From Bradyrhizobium frederickii (GTDB lineage: Bacteria; Pseudomonadota; Alphaproteobacteria; Rhizobiales; Xanthobacteraceae), in contig NZ_SPQS01000021.1 of NCBI RefSeq assembly GCF_004570865.1, positions 1 to 64,000 on the forward strand: 64,000 bases of DNA, written 5' to 3'. Positions 1 through 7,144 of this stretch are shown one piece after another. The translations under genes and the position numbers were made by a program. The notes beneath the pieces were generated by a model. The model was not told where the DNA came from and did no database searches. It saw only the letters and a program-made list of their open reading frames with translations. Position 1 is the stretch's first letter. Each line of letters begins with the position of its first letter.

Positions 1-208
1 CGGTGGGTTCGGCGATCCGACTCCCGCCGCCCGGACCGAAAACATCGGCAGCGCTGCCTTCGAGCTGGGCCTTCCACGATGTGATCTGATTGGGGTGAAC
101 GTCGAACTGCTCCGCCAGTTGCGCCAGCGTGCGGTCACCCTTGACGGCGGCAAGTGCCACCTTCGCCTTGAAAGCCGGAGTGTGGTTCCGCCGTGCTCGT
201 CTGCTCAT
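1..208 (-). CDS. IS3-family transposase OrfA, N-terminal part
   Basis: The minus strand starts with ATG at 208 and reads MSRRARRNHTPAFKAKVALA and onward through a QLAEQFDVHPNQITSWK helix-turn-helix to the window edge. This is the typical N-terminal HTH_Tnp_1 region of IS3-family OrfA, which binds the element ends. A GGAGAG ribosome binding site lies just upstream. Only 69 codons are visible, so it cannot be said whether the element is intact or active. It is the cause of the break in the adjacent monooxygenase gene. Confidence 0.85.
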   Translation of the reverse strand, partial: MSRRARRNHTPAFKAKVALAAVKGDRTLAQLAEQFDVHPNQITSWKAQLEGSAADVFGPGGGSRIAEPT

Positions 209-295
209 CGTCTCTCCTGATTCGCGGGTCAATCTTGCCCGCCGTCAGGCAGAAACTCCACTTATCGCGCTGTTCAGATTTGCGGGACCAGCTCA
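1..295 (-). mobile_element. IS3-family insertion sequence, one end only
   Basis: The element runs off the left edge of the window. It is recognised by the start of an OrfA-type transposase (1-208) and by the abrupt loss of the flavin monooxygenase reading frame at about position 295. On the minus strand the first element bases are probably TGAGCTGGTCCCG, starting with the TG dinucleotide usual for IS3-family ends; this follows the last codon that still looks like monooxygenase. The other end, orfB and the target duplication lie outside the window, so the exact boundary is inferred to within a few bases. Confidence 0.75.
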
Positions 296-1164
296 ATCCA
301 TAGCTTCAGCGAGCCGTCATTCCAGCAATCTTCGATCACCTCCCGGCGTTTCTCGGGTGATAGGCCGGCCCACGCATGCTCGAAATCATATTCGAAACCT
401 GTGAAGGTGTGCGGCAATCGCTGCTTGAAGTGCTCGAACTTGGACTTGTAGGCCTGCGCATCCGCCGCGCTGAATTTGGGATTCTTCATCGGGATGATGT
501 ATTGGGGCGTACGGATGAAGACCTTGAGATGGCCGACCTCGCCCGCGATCGTCTGGATGACCTGGATGCCGGTTGCGCCGTTGCCGATGATACCGACGCG
601 CTTCCCCGCGAAGTCGATCGGCTGCTTTGGCCAGCGCGCTGTGTGGAACAGGCGTCCCTTGAAAGTCTCCTGGCCCGGAAACGACACGTGGGGGGCCGAG
701 AGCATGCCGCAGCAGGTGACCAGGAACTGGGTGTCGATCACGTCGCCCTTATCGGTCGTGACTAACCAGCGCTGTGTTGCTTCGTTGAAATGGGCGCTTC
801 TGACCGTTGTGCTGAACTGGATGTCCTTGCGGAGATCGAGACGGTCGGCGACGTAGTTGAGCCATCGTTCAATTTCCGGCTGGCCCGGGAATTTCTCGCT
901 CCAGCTCCATCCCTTATAGAGCTCCTCGGAGAACAGATACTGGTAGATGTAAGCTTCCGAGTCGAAGCGCGCCCCGGGATAACGATTCCAGTACCAAGTG
1001 CCGCCGACGCTCGACGCGGCGTCGATCGCCCTGACTCTCAATCCCTGCTCGCGCAAACGGTAGAGTTGATAGAGTCCTGCGACGCCGGCTCCCACCACGA
1101 GGGCATCGAGCTTGGCCGGGTCATGCGCGCCATTGCTTCCATTGGTCTTGCCATCGGTTTCCAT
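274..1164 (-). pseudogene. Baeyer-Villiger-type flavin monooxygenase, 3' end removed by an insertion sequence
   Basis: The remaining frame is 296 codons, against roughly 530-600 aa for complete members of the family. It has the N-terminal FAD Rossmann motif GAGVAG (residues 25-30), the Baeyer-Villiger fingerprint F-x-G-x3-H-x3-W-P as FKGRLFHTARWP (168-179), and the second, NADPH-binding Rossmann motif GNGATG (194-199). The last native residues are about SLKLWI; the final six codons come from the insertion sequence. Intact enzymes of this family insert oxygen into ketones to give esters or lactones using NADPH, FAD and O2. A strong AGGAGGGA site lies just upstream of the ATG. The product lacks the C-terminal half and is probably inactive, unless the rest continues beyond the insertion sequence outside the window. 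Confidence 0.85.
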
Positions 1165-1521
1165 ATGAGTCCCTCCTCACGTTTCCAGAGCGCACGCGAC
1201 CTTCCCCCGTCCATGAGGTCGTCGGACGTTGGTGCATCGCGTCATTTCGATCCCAGCAGCGCGATGGAATGGGCTCGTTTGGCCCGCGGCCGCTCCGCCG
1301 CTTCTCCTGCTCTGCCCGGAACGCGAGAAAGGCTACGAGACGCCGAGCTTTGGGGCTTGAACAAAACCGACAATCCTTTGGACGGAGCCCGGCGCCGGAC
1401 CTCGACACAGTTCGCTTGGCAAACTGCAAAACCGGCTTATGCTCTCCTCCTGCCGTTCGGCCAATGAGAAGCGGAAGCGGTCAACCGCGCCACAAATTCC
1501 TAAGGAGGGGAGGCTCGCGCG
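1165..1521. other. divergent control region between monooxygenase remnant and AraC-type gene
   Basis: This 357-bp stretch separates two divergently oriented genes and must hold both promoters and presumably the AraC-family operator. Both genes have good Shine-Dalgarno sequences at its edges (AGGAGGGA on the minus strand at the left, AAGGAGGGG at the right). I saw no convincing sigma-54 element or long inverted repeat. Frames that cross it look like random high-GC sequence, with no recognisable protein. Confidence 0.5.
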
Positions 1522-2409
1522 ATGGGCCAATTCATCACGGTCGAGGAGCTGCCACGCTACGCGCCCGGCGAGCTGATGCTGGACAGTTCGGCGGTGGGCA
1601 AATCCGACTTTCGGCTGCGCGTCTTCCGCTATGCGCCATCGGACATCTGGGTCCCCCCAAACGAGAACTTCCTGATCGTCGTGTATCGCGAAGGCACAAC
1701 GTCGATGAATCGCCGGGTGACCGGCGTCTGGAAGCAGGATCATGTTGGCCGCGGCGTTACGACACTGCTAACGCGTGCGGAGCCTTCGAACTGGCGCTGG
1801 AGCCACGACATCGAGGTCAGCCATTTCTACATTTCCCCGACCTTGATGGCGAAGACGGCGAGCGAAGCGTTTGACCGCGATCCGGACGGCATCGAGCTTC
1901 ACGACCTGCTCAGGATCGAGGATCCGGTGCTGACCTGGATCGGCGACCGCATGGTGCACGAGGTGTCCGAAGGAGCTCCGGGCGGACGGCTCTGCTATGA
2001 TGCGCTGGCACTTCAGGCGAGCGTGCACCTCCTGCGAAGATATGCCTCCGTGCAATTCAAGATGCCCTGTGCACAGGGGCGCTTCAGGCCAGCCCACGCG
2101 CGGCTGATCGAGGACTATATCGAGCAGAACATGTCGAGGAACATCACGCTCGAGGAGCTCGCCAATATCTGCAACTGCACGCCGGTGCAGTTTGCGCGCA
2201 AATTCCAGGTCCACTACGGCATGCGGCCGCATGCCTATGTGCTGAGCCGCAAGGTGCAGCGCGCGTGCCAACACCTGCGCAGGGATCGGCTCGCTCTGAA
2301 GGAGATTGCGCTCTTGAGCGGATTTTCCGATCAGAGCCATCTCAACCGGATCTTTCGCAGACACCTGAACATCACCCCAGCAGAATATCGCAAGAGCTGC
2401 CTGAGTTAG
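1522..2409 (+). CDS. AraC/XylS-family transcriptional regulator
   Basis: A 295-aa protein with a variable N-terminal sensor region (about 1-190) and a C-terminal AraC-type double helix-turn-helix (about 195-290), including LEELANICNCTPVQFARKFQ and the second-helix signature LKEIALLSGFSDQSHLNRIF. The start is fixed by AAGGAGGGG about 11 bases upstream. Regulators of this kind usually activate a neighbouring catabolic gene on binding its substrate. Divergent placement next to the ketone-type monooxygenase suggests that enzyme was its target; this is inference from position. Since the target is broken by an insertion sequence, the regulator may now be without its main gene. Confidence 0.85.
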   Translation: MGQFITVEELPRYAPGELMLDSSAVGKSDFRLRVFRYAPSDIWVPPNENFLIVVYREGTTSMNRRVTGVWKQDHVGRGVTTLLTRAEPSNWRWSHDIEVSHFYISPTLMAKTASEAFDRDPDGIELHDLLRIEDPVLTWIGDRMVHEVSEGAPGGRLCYDALALQASVHLLRRYASVQFKMPCAQGRFRPAHARLIEDYIEQNMSRNITLEELANICNCTPVQFARKFQVHYGMRPHAYVLSRKVQRACQHLRRDRLALKEIALLSGFSDQSHLNRIFRRHLNITPAEYRKSCLS

Positions 2410-2470
2410 TCTCGCTGCGTCCCAATCGGACCCGTTCCCGACCATGAAGGTTCGGTATGGGATGGCGGAA

Positions 2471-2487
2471 TTAGCACTCCCTTAACC
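2471..2487 (+). promoter_or_regulatory. possible CtrA-type site upstream of ftsB-like gene
   Basis: The sequence TTAG-N7-TTAACC differs by one base from the alphaproteobacterial CtrA consensus TTAA-N7-TTAA. It sits 22 bases ahead of the start codon of a predicted division gene, a reasonable class of CtrA target. A single near-match of this size can easily occur by chance. Confidence 0.3.
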
Positions 2488-2508
2488 AACCTGTCCCATC
2501 TTGCCAGG

Positions 2509-2826
2509 ATGGTCTCCCGCGCGCGCCTGAAATCGATCCTGACCGGCCTTACCCTCTATGCGATGGCGGCGGCCATCGTCGGCTATTTCGGCGTCAACGC
2601 CTATACCGGCAAATACGGCCTGAACGCCCGCCAGGAGCTCGATCAGGAGATCATCGCGCTGACCAGCGAACTGGCCCAGCTCAAGCGTGAGCGCGCCAGG
2701 AGCGAGCAGCGGGTGTCGCTGCTGCGGTCCGAGCGGATCGACCCCGACATGCTGGACGAGCGGGCGCGCTTCCAGCTCGACTATGTCAATCCGCGCGATC
2801 TCGTTCGGATGATCCCGGCGAAGTAG
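2509..2826 (+). CDS. ftsB: septum formation initiator, FtsB/DivIC family
   Basis: A 105-aa bitopic membrane protein. It has a short cytoplasmic N-terminus, one membrane segment (about 13-31), then a coiled coil (about 40-75, LDQEIIALTSELAQLKRERA) and a C-terminal segment containing ERARFQLDYVNPRDLV. Length and layout match FtsB/DivIC proteins, which join FtsL and FtsQ in the periplasm during septum assembly. In many alphaproteobacteria this gene lies directly ahead of the pyruvate dehydrogenase genes. Here a regulator and an aldehyde dehydrogenase gene separate them. The exact name (FtsB versus DivIC-like) is by family only. Confidence 0.8.
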   Translation: MVSRARLKSILTGLTLYAMAAAIVGYFGVNAYTGKYGLNARQELDQEIIALTSELAQLKRERARSEQRVSLLRSERIDPDMLDERARFQLDYVNPRDLVRMIPAK

Positions 2827-2979
2827 CGTTTTCCGCAAGCTTTGAAACCGACACGAAAGCGGCTGGCGAAATCCGACCTCGTTGCGCTTTGCTCCTTCGA
2901 AGGTCGTAACTCCGGAACCGGCTGCCGCCTTGACGACCGCACCGCGGCGGGCTCATGGCTTGTGTAGCGCTCGCTGAAG

Positions 2980-2993
2980 TTGACGCAGATCAA
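2980..2993 (+). promoter_or_regulatory. FixK/FNR-type box upstream of GAF-HTH regulator
   Basis: TTGACGCAGATCAA fits the symmetrical TTGA-N6-TCAA consensus bound by FixK2/FNR-type proteins. Its centre is near 2986.5, so a class II promoter would start near 3028, with a TAGTCT-like -10 region around 3015-3020 and a GGAGGA ribosome site right after. This would place the downstream regulator, and indirectly the aldehyde dehydrogenase, under low-oxygen control. Prediction from sequence only. Confidence 0.55.
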
Positions 2994-3040
2994 ACGGGTG
3001 GCGCCGGCACCTTCTAGTCTGTCATCCGGAGGAAACTGTG

Positions 3041-4000
3041 ATGAATGGGTCAATGCCCCGGCATCACGCGGCCCGTGTCGAGGCCGCCATCGCGTCAGGC
3101 CAGGCGGCTCGGTCCGCGCTCGTGGCCTCGTGGCGCCGTTCGTCCAGATTGCATCATCTCGATCCCGGCGGCCGCACCTCGCCGCTGCGGCTGACCGAAG
3201 CCGAGCTGCACCGGGCGCGCGAGCGCGTCGCGCCGCTGCTGGCGGCCGCGCAAGGCGCGATGGACCGGCTCTATCAGGCCGTCGGCGCGAGCGGCTGCTG
3301 CGTGCTGCTCGCCGACGGGGAGGGCGTGCCGGTCGATCGCCGCGGCACACCGGCGGACGATGCGACGTTTCAATCCTGGGGCCTGTGGACCGGTGCGCTC
3401 TGGAGCGAGGAGCATGAGGGCACCAACGGCATCGGCACCTGCCTCGTCGAGCAGCGTGCGCTGACGATCGACCGCGACCAGCATTTCTTCGCCCGCAACA
3501 CGCTTCTGAGCTGCACCGCCGTTCCGATCTACGACCATGAGGCCGCGCTCGCCGGCGTGCTCGACGTCTCCTCCTGCCGCGCCGACCAGACCGATGCGTT
3601 CTCCAGTCTGATCGCACTTGCGGCGGGCGAGGCGGCCAAGCGGATCGAAGCGGACCTGTTCCGTAAGGCGTTCGCCCATGCCCGCATCGTGCTGACGCAA
3701 GCTGCGGACGGCCAATGCGGAGGCCTCCTCGCGGTCGATGCGGACGATCTCGTGATCGGCGCGACCCGCTCCGCCCGGGCGGCGCTCGGAATTGCCCCCG
3801 GCCGGGCATTGCGGCCGGTGCCCGCAGCCGATCTGCTCGGCGGCGATGCCGCGCACGATCATCTTGCCGGCGGTCAGCGCGCCGTGGTGCAACGGGCATT
3901 GCTCCGCGCCGGCGGCAATGTCTCGGCGGCCGCCAAGGCCCTCGGCGTCAGCCGCGCCACGCTGCACAGGAAGCTGAAGCGGTTCGAACTGAACCACTGA
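3041..4000 (+). CDS. GAF domain regulator with Fis-type helix-turn-helix (AcoR-like, no AAA+ domain)
   Basis: A 319-aa protein related to both ends of AcoR-type activators. The N-terminal region (about 1-60) and GAF-like sensor domain (about 60-200, with EEHEGTNGIGTCLVEQRALT) are followed by a linker and a C-terminal HTH_8/Fis-type motif (about 275-315, NVSAAAKALGVSRATLHRKL). The central sigma-54-interacting AAA+ domain of full AcoR (GAFTGA loop, Walker motifs) is absent. It therefore cannot remodel sigma-54 polymerase and must act otherwise, for example as a classical activator or repressor. The ATG at 3041 is chosen for its CCGGAGGA site; an in-frame GTG precedes it directly. It sits just upstream of the aldehyde dehydrogenase gene it presumably controls. 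Confidence 0.8.
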   Translation: MNGSMPRHHAARVEAAIASGQAARSALVASWRRSSRLHHLDPGGRTSPLRLTEAELHRARERVAPLLAAAQGAMDRLYQAVGASGCCVLLADGEGVPVDRRGTPADDATFQSWGLWTGALWSEEHEGTNGIGTCLVEQRALTIDRDQHFFARNTLLSCTAVPIYDHEAALAGVLDVSSCRADQTDAFSSLIALAAGEAAKRIEADLFRKAFAHARIVLTQAADGQCGGLLAVDADDLVIGATRSARAALGIAPGRALRPVPAADLLGGDAAHDHLAGGQRAVVQRALLRAGGNVSAAAKALGVSRATLHRKLKRFELNH

Positions 4001-4028
4001 GCCGGGCAGGTTACTCAACCCCCCATCT

Positions 4029-4172
4029 CGTGCCCCGGACGCAGCGCAGCGCGTCGCTCTTGCGACGTGATGCGCTGCTGAGGCCGGGGCCCATATCTCC
4101 ACACCCTGCTGTGCCGCTTCTGGGTCCCGCGCTGCGCAGCAACGCGAAGAGCGTTGCAGCGCGTCCGGGACA
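4029..4172. repeat. intergenic palindromic repeat element
   Basis: About 140 bp bounded by complementary ends (TGCCCCGGACGC ... GCGTCCGGGACA), with internal inverted segments built on GCGCAGCG/CGCTGCGC and GCAACGC/GCGTTGC. It would fold into a long branched hairpin. Its GC-rich, boundary-to-boundary palindromic form is that of REP-like elements common between genes of Bradyrhizobium-type chromosomes. It lies in the gap between the regulator and aldB. Confidence 0.65.
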
Positions 4173-4178
4173 CAATCA

Positions 4179-4198
4179 CTGTCGCAGAACTGCGACAG
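4179..4198. promoter_or_regulatory. perfect 8-bp inverted repeat, candidate operator for the upstream regulator
   Basis: CTGTCGCA-GAAC-TGCGACAG is a perfect dyad 114 bases ahead of the aldB start codon, just after the palindromic repeat. The two-fold symmetry and upstream distance suit a Fis-type dimeric helix-turn-helix protein such as the GAF-HTH regulator encoded next door. The pairing of this protein with this site is inferred. Confidence 0.5.
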
Positions 4199-4311
4199 GT
4201 CCGCCCCACCATCGCTCCCGCCGGGGCTGACAGAAAACGCCTCCCGCATCATCGTCGGCGCAAGTCGTGAGCACACGACGGCAAGCAAGCAGCAATCAAC
4301 GGGAGTGATCA

Positions 4312-5829
4312 ATGAACAAGGTGGAATTCCTCAGCGTCACCAAAGTTCCATTTGCCGAACGCTACGACAATTTCATCGGCGGCAAGTTCGTCGCGCCGAT
4401 CTCCGGCAAATATTTCGACAACGCCTCGCCGGTGACCGGTCAGGTCGTCTGCAAGATCGCGCGCTCCGAGGCGCAGGACGTCGAGGCCGCCCTCGATGCG
4501 GCGCATGCCGCCAAGGCGGCCTGGGGCCGCACCAGCGTCGCCGAGCGCGCCGCGGTCCTGAACCGGATCGCCGATCGCATGGAAGAGAATCTCGAGCGTC
4601 TCGCCATCGCCGAGACCTGGGACAACGGCAAGCCGATCCGTGAGACCCGCGCCGCCGACCTGCCGCTGGCAATCGACCATTTCCGCTACTTCGCCGGCGT
4701 CGTGCGCGGCCAGGAAGGCTCGATCGGCGAGATCGACCACGACACCATCGCCTATCATTTCCACGAGCCGCTCGGCGTGGTCGGCCAGATCATCCCCTGG
4801 AACTTCCCGCTGCTGATGGCCTGCTGGAAGCTTGCGCCCGCGCTCGCCGCCGGCAATTGCGTCGTGCTCAAGCCTGCCGAGCAGACCCCGGCCTCGATCA
4901 TGGTTTGGGCCGAGCTCATCGCCGACATCCTGCCGCCCGGCGTCCTCAACATCGTCAACGGCTTTGGCCTCGAGGCCGGCAAGCCGCTGGCCTCGAGCCC
5001 GCGCATCGCCAAGATCGCCTTCACCGGCGAGACCACGACGGGCCGGCTGATCATGCAGTACGCCAGCCAGAACCTCATTCCCGTTACGCTGGAGCTCGGC
5101 GGCAAGTCGCCGAACATCTTCTTCAAGGACGTCACGGCCGAGGACGACGATTTCTTCGACAAGGCGATCGAAGGCTTCGTCATGTTCGCGCTGAACCAGG
5201 GCGAGGTCTGCACCTGTCCGAGCCGTGCGCTGGTCCATGCCGACATCTATGACCGCTTCATGGAGCGGGCCTTGACCCGCGTTGCGGCGATCAAGCAGGG
5301 CGACCCGCGCGATGCCACCACCATGATCGGCGCGCAGGCCTCCGGCGAGCAGCTGGCGAAGATCCTGTCCTACATCGACATCGGCAAGCAGGAAGGCGCC
5401 AAGGTGCTCGCGGGCGGCGGAAGGGCCGAGCTCGGCGGCGATCTCGCCGGCGGCTTCTACGTCAAGCCGACCGTGTTCGAGGGCCACAACAAGATGCGAA
5501 TCTTCCAGGAAGAGATCTTCGGTCCCGTGGTCTCGGTCACGACGTTCAAGACCGACGACGAGGCGCTCGAGATCGCCAATGACACGCTGTACGGCCTCGG
5601 GGCCGGCGTCTGGAGCCGCGATGCCAACCGCTGCTACCGCTTCGGCCGGGCGATCCAGGCCGGCCGGGTCTGGACCAATTGCTACCATGCCTATCCCGCC
5701 CACGCGGCGTTCGGCGGCTACAAGCAGTCGGGCGTCGGTCGCGAGACCCACAAAATGATGCTCGATCATTATCAGCAGACCAAGAACCTCTTGGTCAGCT
5801 ACAGCCCGAAGAAGCTCGGCTTCTTCTGA
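4312..5829 (+). CDS. aldB: NAD(P)-dependent aldehyde dehydrogenase, AldB/AcoD type
   Basis: A 505-aa cytosolic enzyme of the aldehyde dehydrogenase superfamily. It has the cofactor-binding and oxyanion segment IIPWNFPLLMACWKLAPALA, the general-base region TLELGGKSPNIF and the catalytic-cysteine segment NQGEVCTCPSRALV, which is characteristic of the AldB/AcoD/ExaC group rather than betaine-aldehyde enzymes. These oxidise acetaldehyde and similar short aldehydes arising from acetoin, ethanol or other alcohols. AcoR-type regulators commonly sit beside such genes, as here. The CGGGAGTG sequence before the ATG acts as ribosome binding site. Full length, no damage seen. Confidence 0.9.
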   Translation: MNKVEFLSVTKVPFAERYDNFIGGKFVAPISGKYFDNASPVTGQVVCKIARSEAQDVEAALDAAHAAKAAWGRTSVAERAAVLNRIADRMEENLERLAIAETWDNGKPIRETRAADLPLAIDHFRYFAGVVRGQEGSIGEIDHDTIAYHFHEPLGVVGQIIPWNFPLLMACWKLAPALAAGNCVVLKPAEQTPASIMVWAELIADILPPGVLNIVNGFGLEAGKPLASSPRIAKIAFTGETTTGRLIMQYASQNLIPVTLELGGKSPNIFFKDVTAEDDDFFDKAIEGFVMFALNQGEVCTCPSRALVHADIYDRFMERALTRVAAIKQGDPRDATTMIGAQASGEQLAKILSYIDIGKQEGAKVLAGGGRAELGGDLAGGFYVKPTVFEGHNKMRIFQEEIFGPVVSVTTFKTDDEALEIANDTLYGLGAGVWSRDANRCYRFGRAIQAGRVWTNCYHAYPAHAAFGGYKQSGVGRETHKMMLDHYQQTKNLLVSYSPKKLGFF

Positions 5830-5844
5830 TCGGGAATGCGGAGA

Positions 5845-5870
5845 GGGCGGCGCCATGTCCGGCGCCGTCC
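5845..5870 (+). terminator. hairpin after aldB
   Basis: A 10-bp stem (GGGCGGCGCC / GGCGCCGTCC, one mismatch) with a six-base loop begins 16 bases after the aldB stop codon. No run of T follows, so it is either a weak or factor-assisted terminator or a 3' end stabiliser. The remaining intergenic DNA up to 6092 must hold the pdhA promoter; no clear consensus was identified in it. Confidence 0.4.
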
Positions 5871-6092
5871 GCTTCGACGACGGGGATCGGCATGATGCAT
5901 AGTTCTTGAGCTGGTCTCAGCTCCGCATCGTGACGCGTAGATTTGTTGCCCGATCGGCGCCAAAGATTTTCCAATATTTCGACCACGTTGCAGTGCGGCA
6001 TAATGAAAGTCGTGCCAAGTCGCCGCGGTGCTTTCCAAGGGCGTTTGACTTGGGTTAGAGAGGGCGAAAGTTTTCTCTGACCCGGAATTCCT

Positions 6093-7115
6093 ATGGCCGC
6101 ACCCAAGAAAGCCGCCGCAAGCACTCCACAGGACAAGACCGACGGCGGTTCGCCTCCGGAATTCACGCGGGAGCAGGAGCTCAAGGCGCTCCGCGACATG
6201 CTCCTGATCCGGCGGTTCGAGGAAAAGGCCGGCCAGCTCTACGGCATGGGCGCGATCGGCGGCTTCTGCCACCTCTATATCGGCCAGGAGGCCGTGGTGG
6301 TCGGCATGCAGATGGCCCTGAAGCCGGGCGATCAGGTCATCACCGGCTATCGCGATCACGGCCACATGCTCGCCACCGGCATGGACGCCAACGGCGTCAT
6401 GGCCGAGCTCACGGGCCGCCGCGGCGGCTATTCCAAGGGCAAGGGCGGCTCCATGCACATGTTCAGCAAGGAGAAGCATTTTTACGGCGGCCACGGCATC
6501 GTCGGCGCCCAGGTCTCGCTCGGCACGGGTCTGGCCTTCGCCAATAACTATCGCGGCAACGACAATGTCAGCGTCACCTATTTCGGCGACGGTGCGGCCA
6601 ATCAGGGCCAGGTCTACGAGAGCTTCAACATGGCGGAGCTCTGGAAGCTGCCGGTGATCTACGTCATCGAGAACAACCGCTACGCCATGGGCACCTCGGT
6701 CTCGCGCGCCTCGGCCCAGCAGGATTTCTCCAAGCGCGGCGTGTCCTTCAACATCCCCGGCAGGCAGGTCGACGGCATGGACGTCCGCGCCGTGAAGGCC
6801 GCCGGCGACGAGGCAGCCGCCTGGTGCCGCGCCGGCAAGGGCCCCTACATCCTGGAGATGCAGACCTACCGCTATCGCGGCCACTCCATGTCCGACCCTG
6901 CAAAATACCGTACACGCGAGGAGGTCGAGAAGGTCCGCCACGATCAGGACCCGATCGAGCAGGTGCGCAACCGCCTGTTGGCCGCGAAGGTCAGCGAGGC
7001 CGATCTCAAGGCGATCGACGCCGAGGTGCGCGACATCGTCAACGCCTCCGCCGATTTCGCCCAGCATGATCCCGAGCCGGATGCCGCCGAGCTCTGGACC
7101 GACGTTTACCGCTGA
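6093..7115 (+). CDS. pdhA: pyruvate dehydrogenase E1 component, alpha subunit
   Basis: A 340-aa subunit of the thiamine-diphosphate-dependent E1 enzyme that decarboxylates pyruvate and acetylates lipoyl groups. The thiamine-diphosphate motif runs from GDGAANQGQVYESF to IENN (about residues 165-198). The phosphorylation-loop-like segment YRYRGHSMSDPAKYR of E1-alpha proteins is present. The N-terminus is a short Ala/Lys-rich extension. It is the first gene of the pyruvate dehydrogenase operon; pdhB starts 29 bases after its stop. No sign of damage. Confidence 0.95.
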   Translation: MAAPKKAAASTPQDKTDGGSPPEFTREQELKALRDMLLIRRFEEKAGQLYGMGAIGGFCHLYIGQEAVVVGMQMALKPGDQVITGYRDHGHMLATGMDANGVMAELTGRRGGYSKGKGGSMHMFSKEKHFYGGHGIVGAQVSLGTGLAFANNYRGNDNVSVTYFGDGAANQGQVYESFNMAELWKLPVIYVIENNRYAMGTSVSRASAQQDFSKRGVSFNIPGRQVDGMDVRAVKAAGDEAAAWCRAGKGPYILEMQTYRYRGHSMSDPAKYRTREEVEKVRHDQDPIEQVRNRLLAAKVSEADLKAIDAEVRDIVNASADFAQHDPEPDAAELWTDVYR

Positions 7116-7144
7116 ACGCGCGCAAGCTTTCGTTTGGAGAAGAC

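Noticed and set aside
4280..4300. GG-N10-GC pair resembling a sigma-54 promoter ahead of aldB
   Set aside because: The rest of the -24/-12 consensus is poor, and the adjacent regulator lacks the AAA+ domain needed to activate sigma-54.
4309..5856. 515-codon minus-strand frame opposite aldB
   Set aside because: Mirror of codon usage in a high-GC gene; no similarity to any family.
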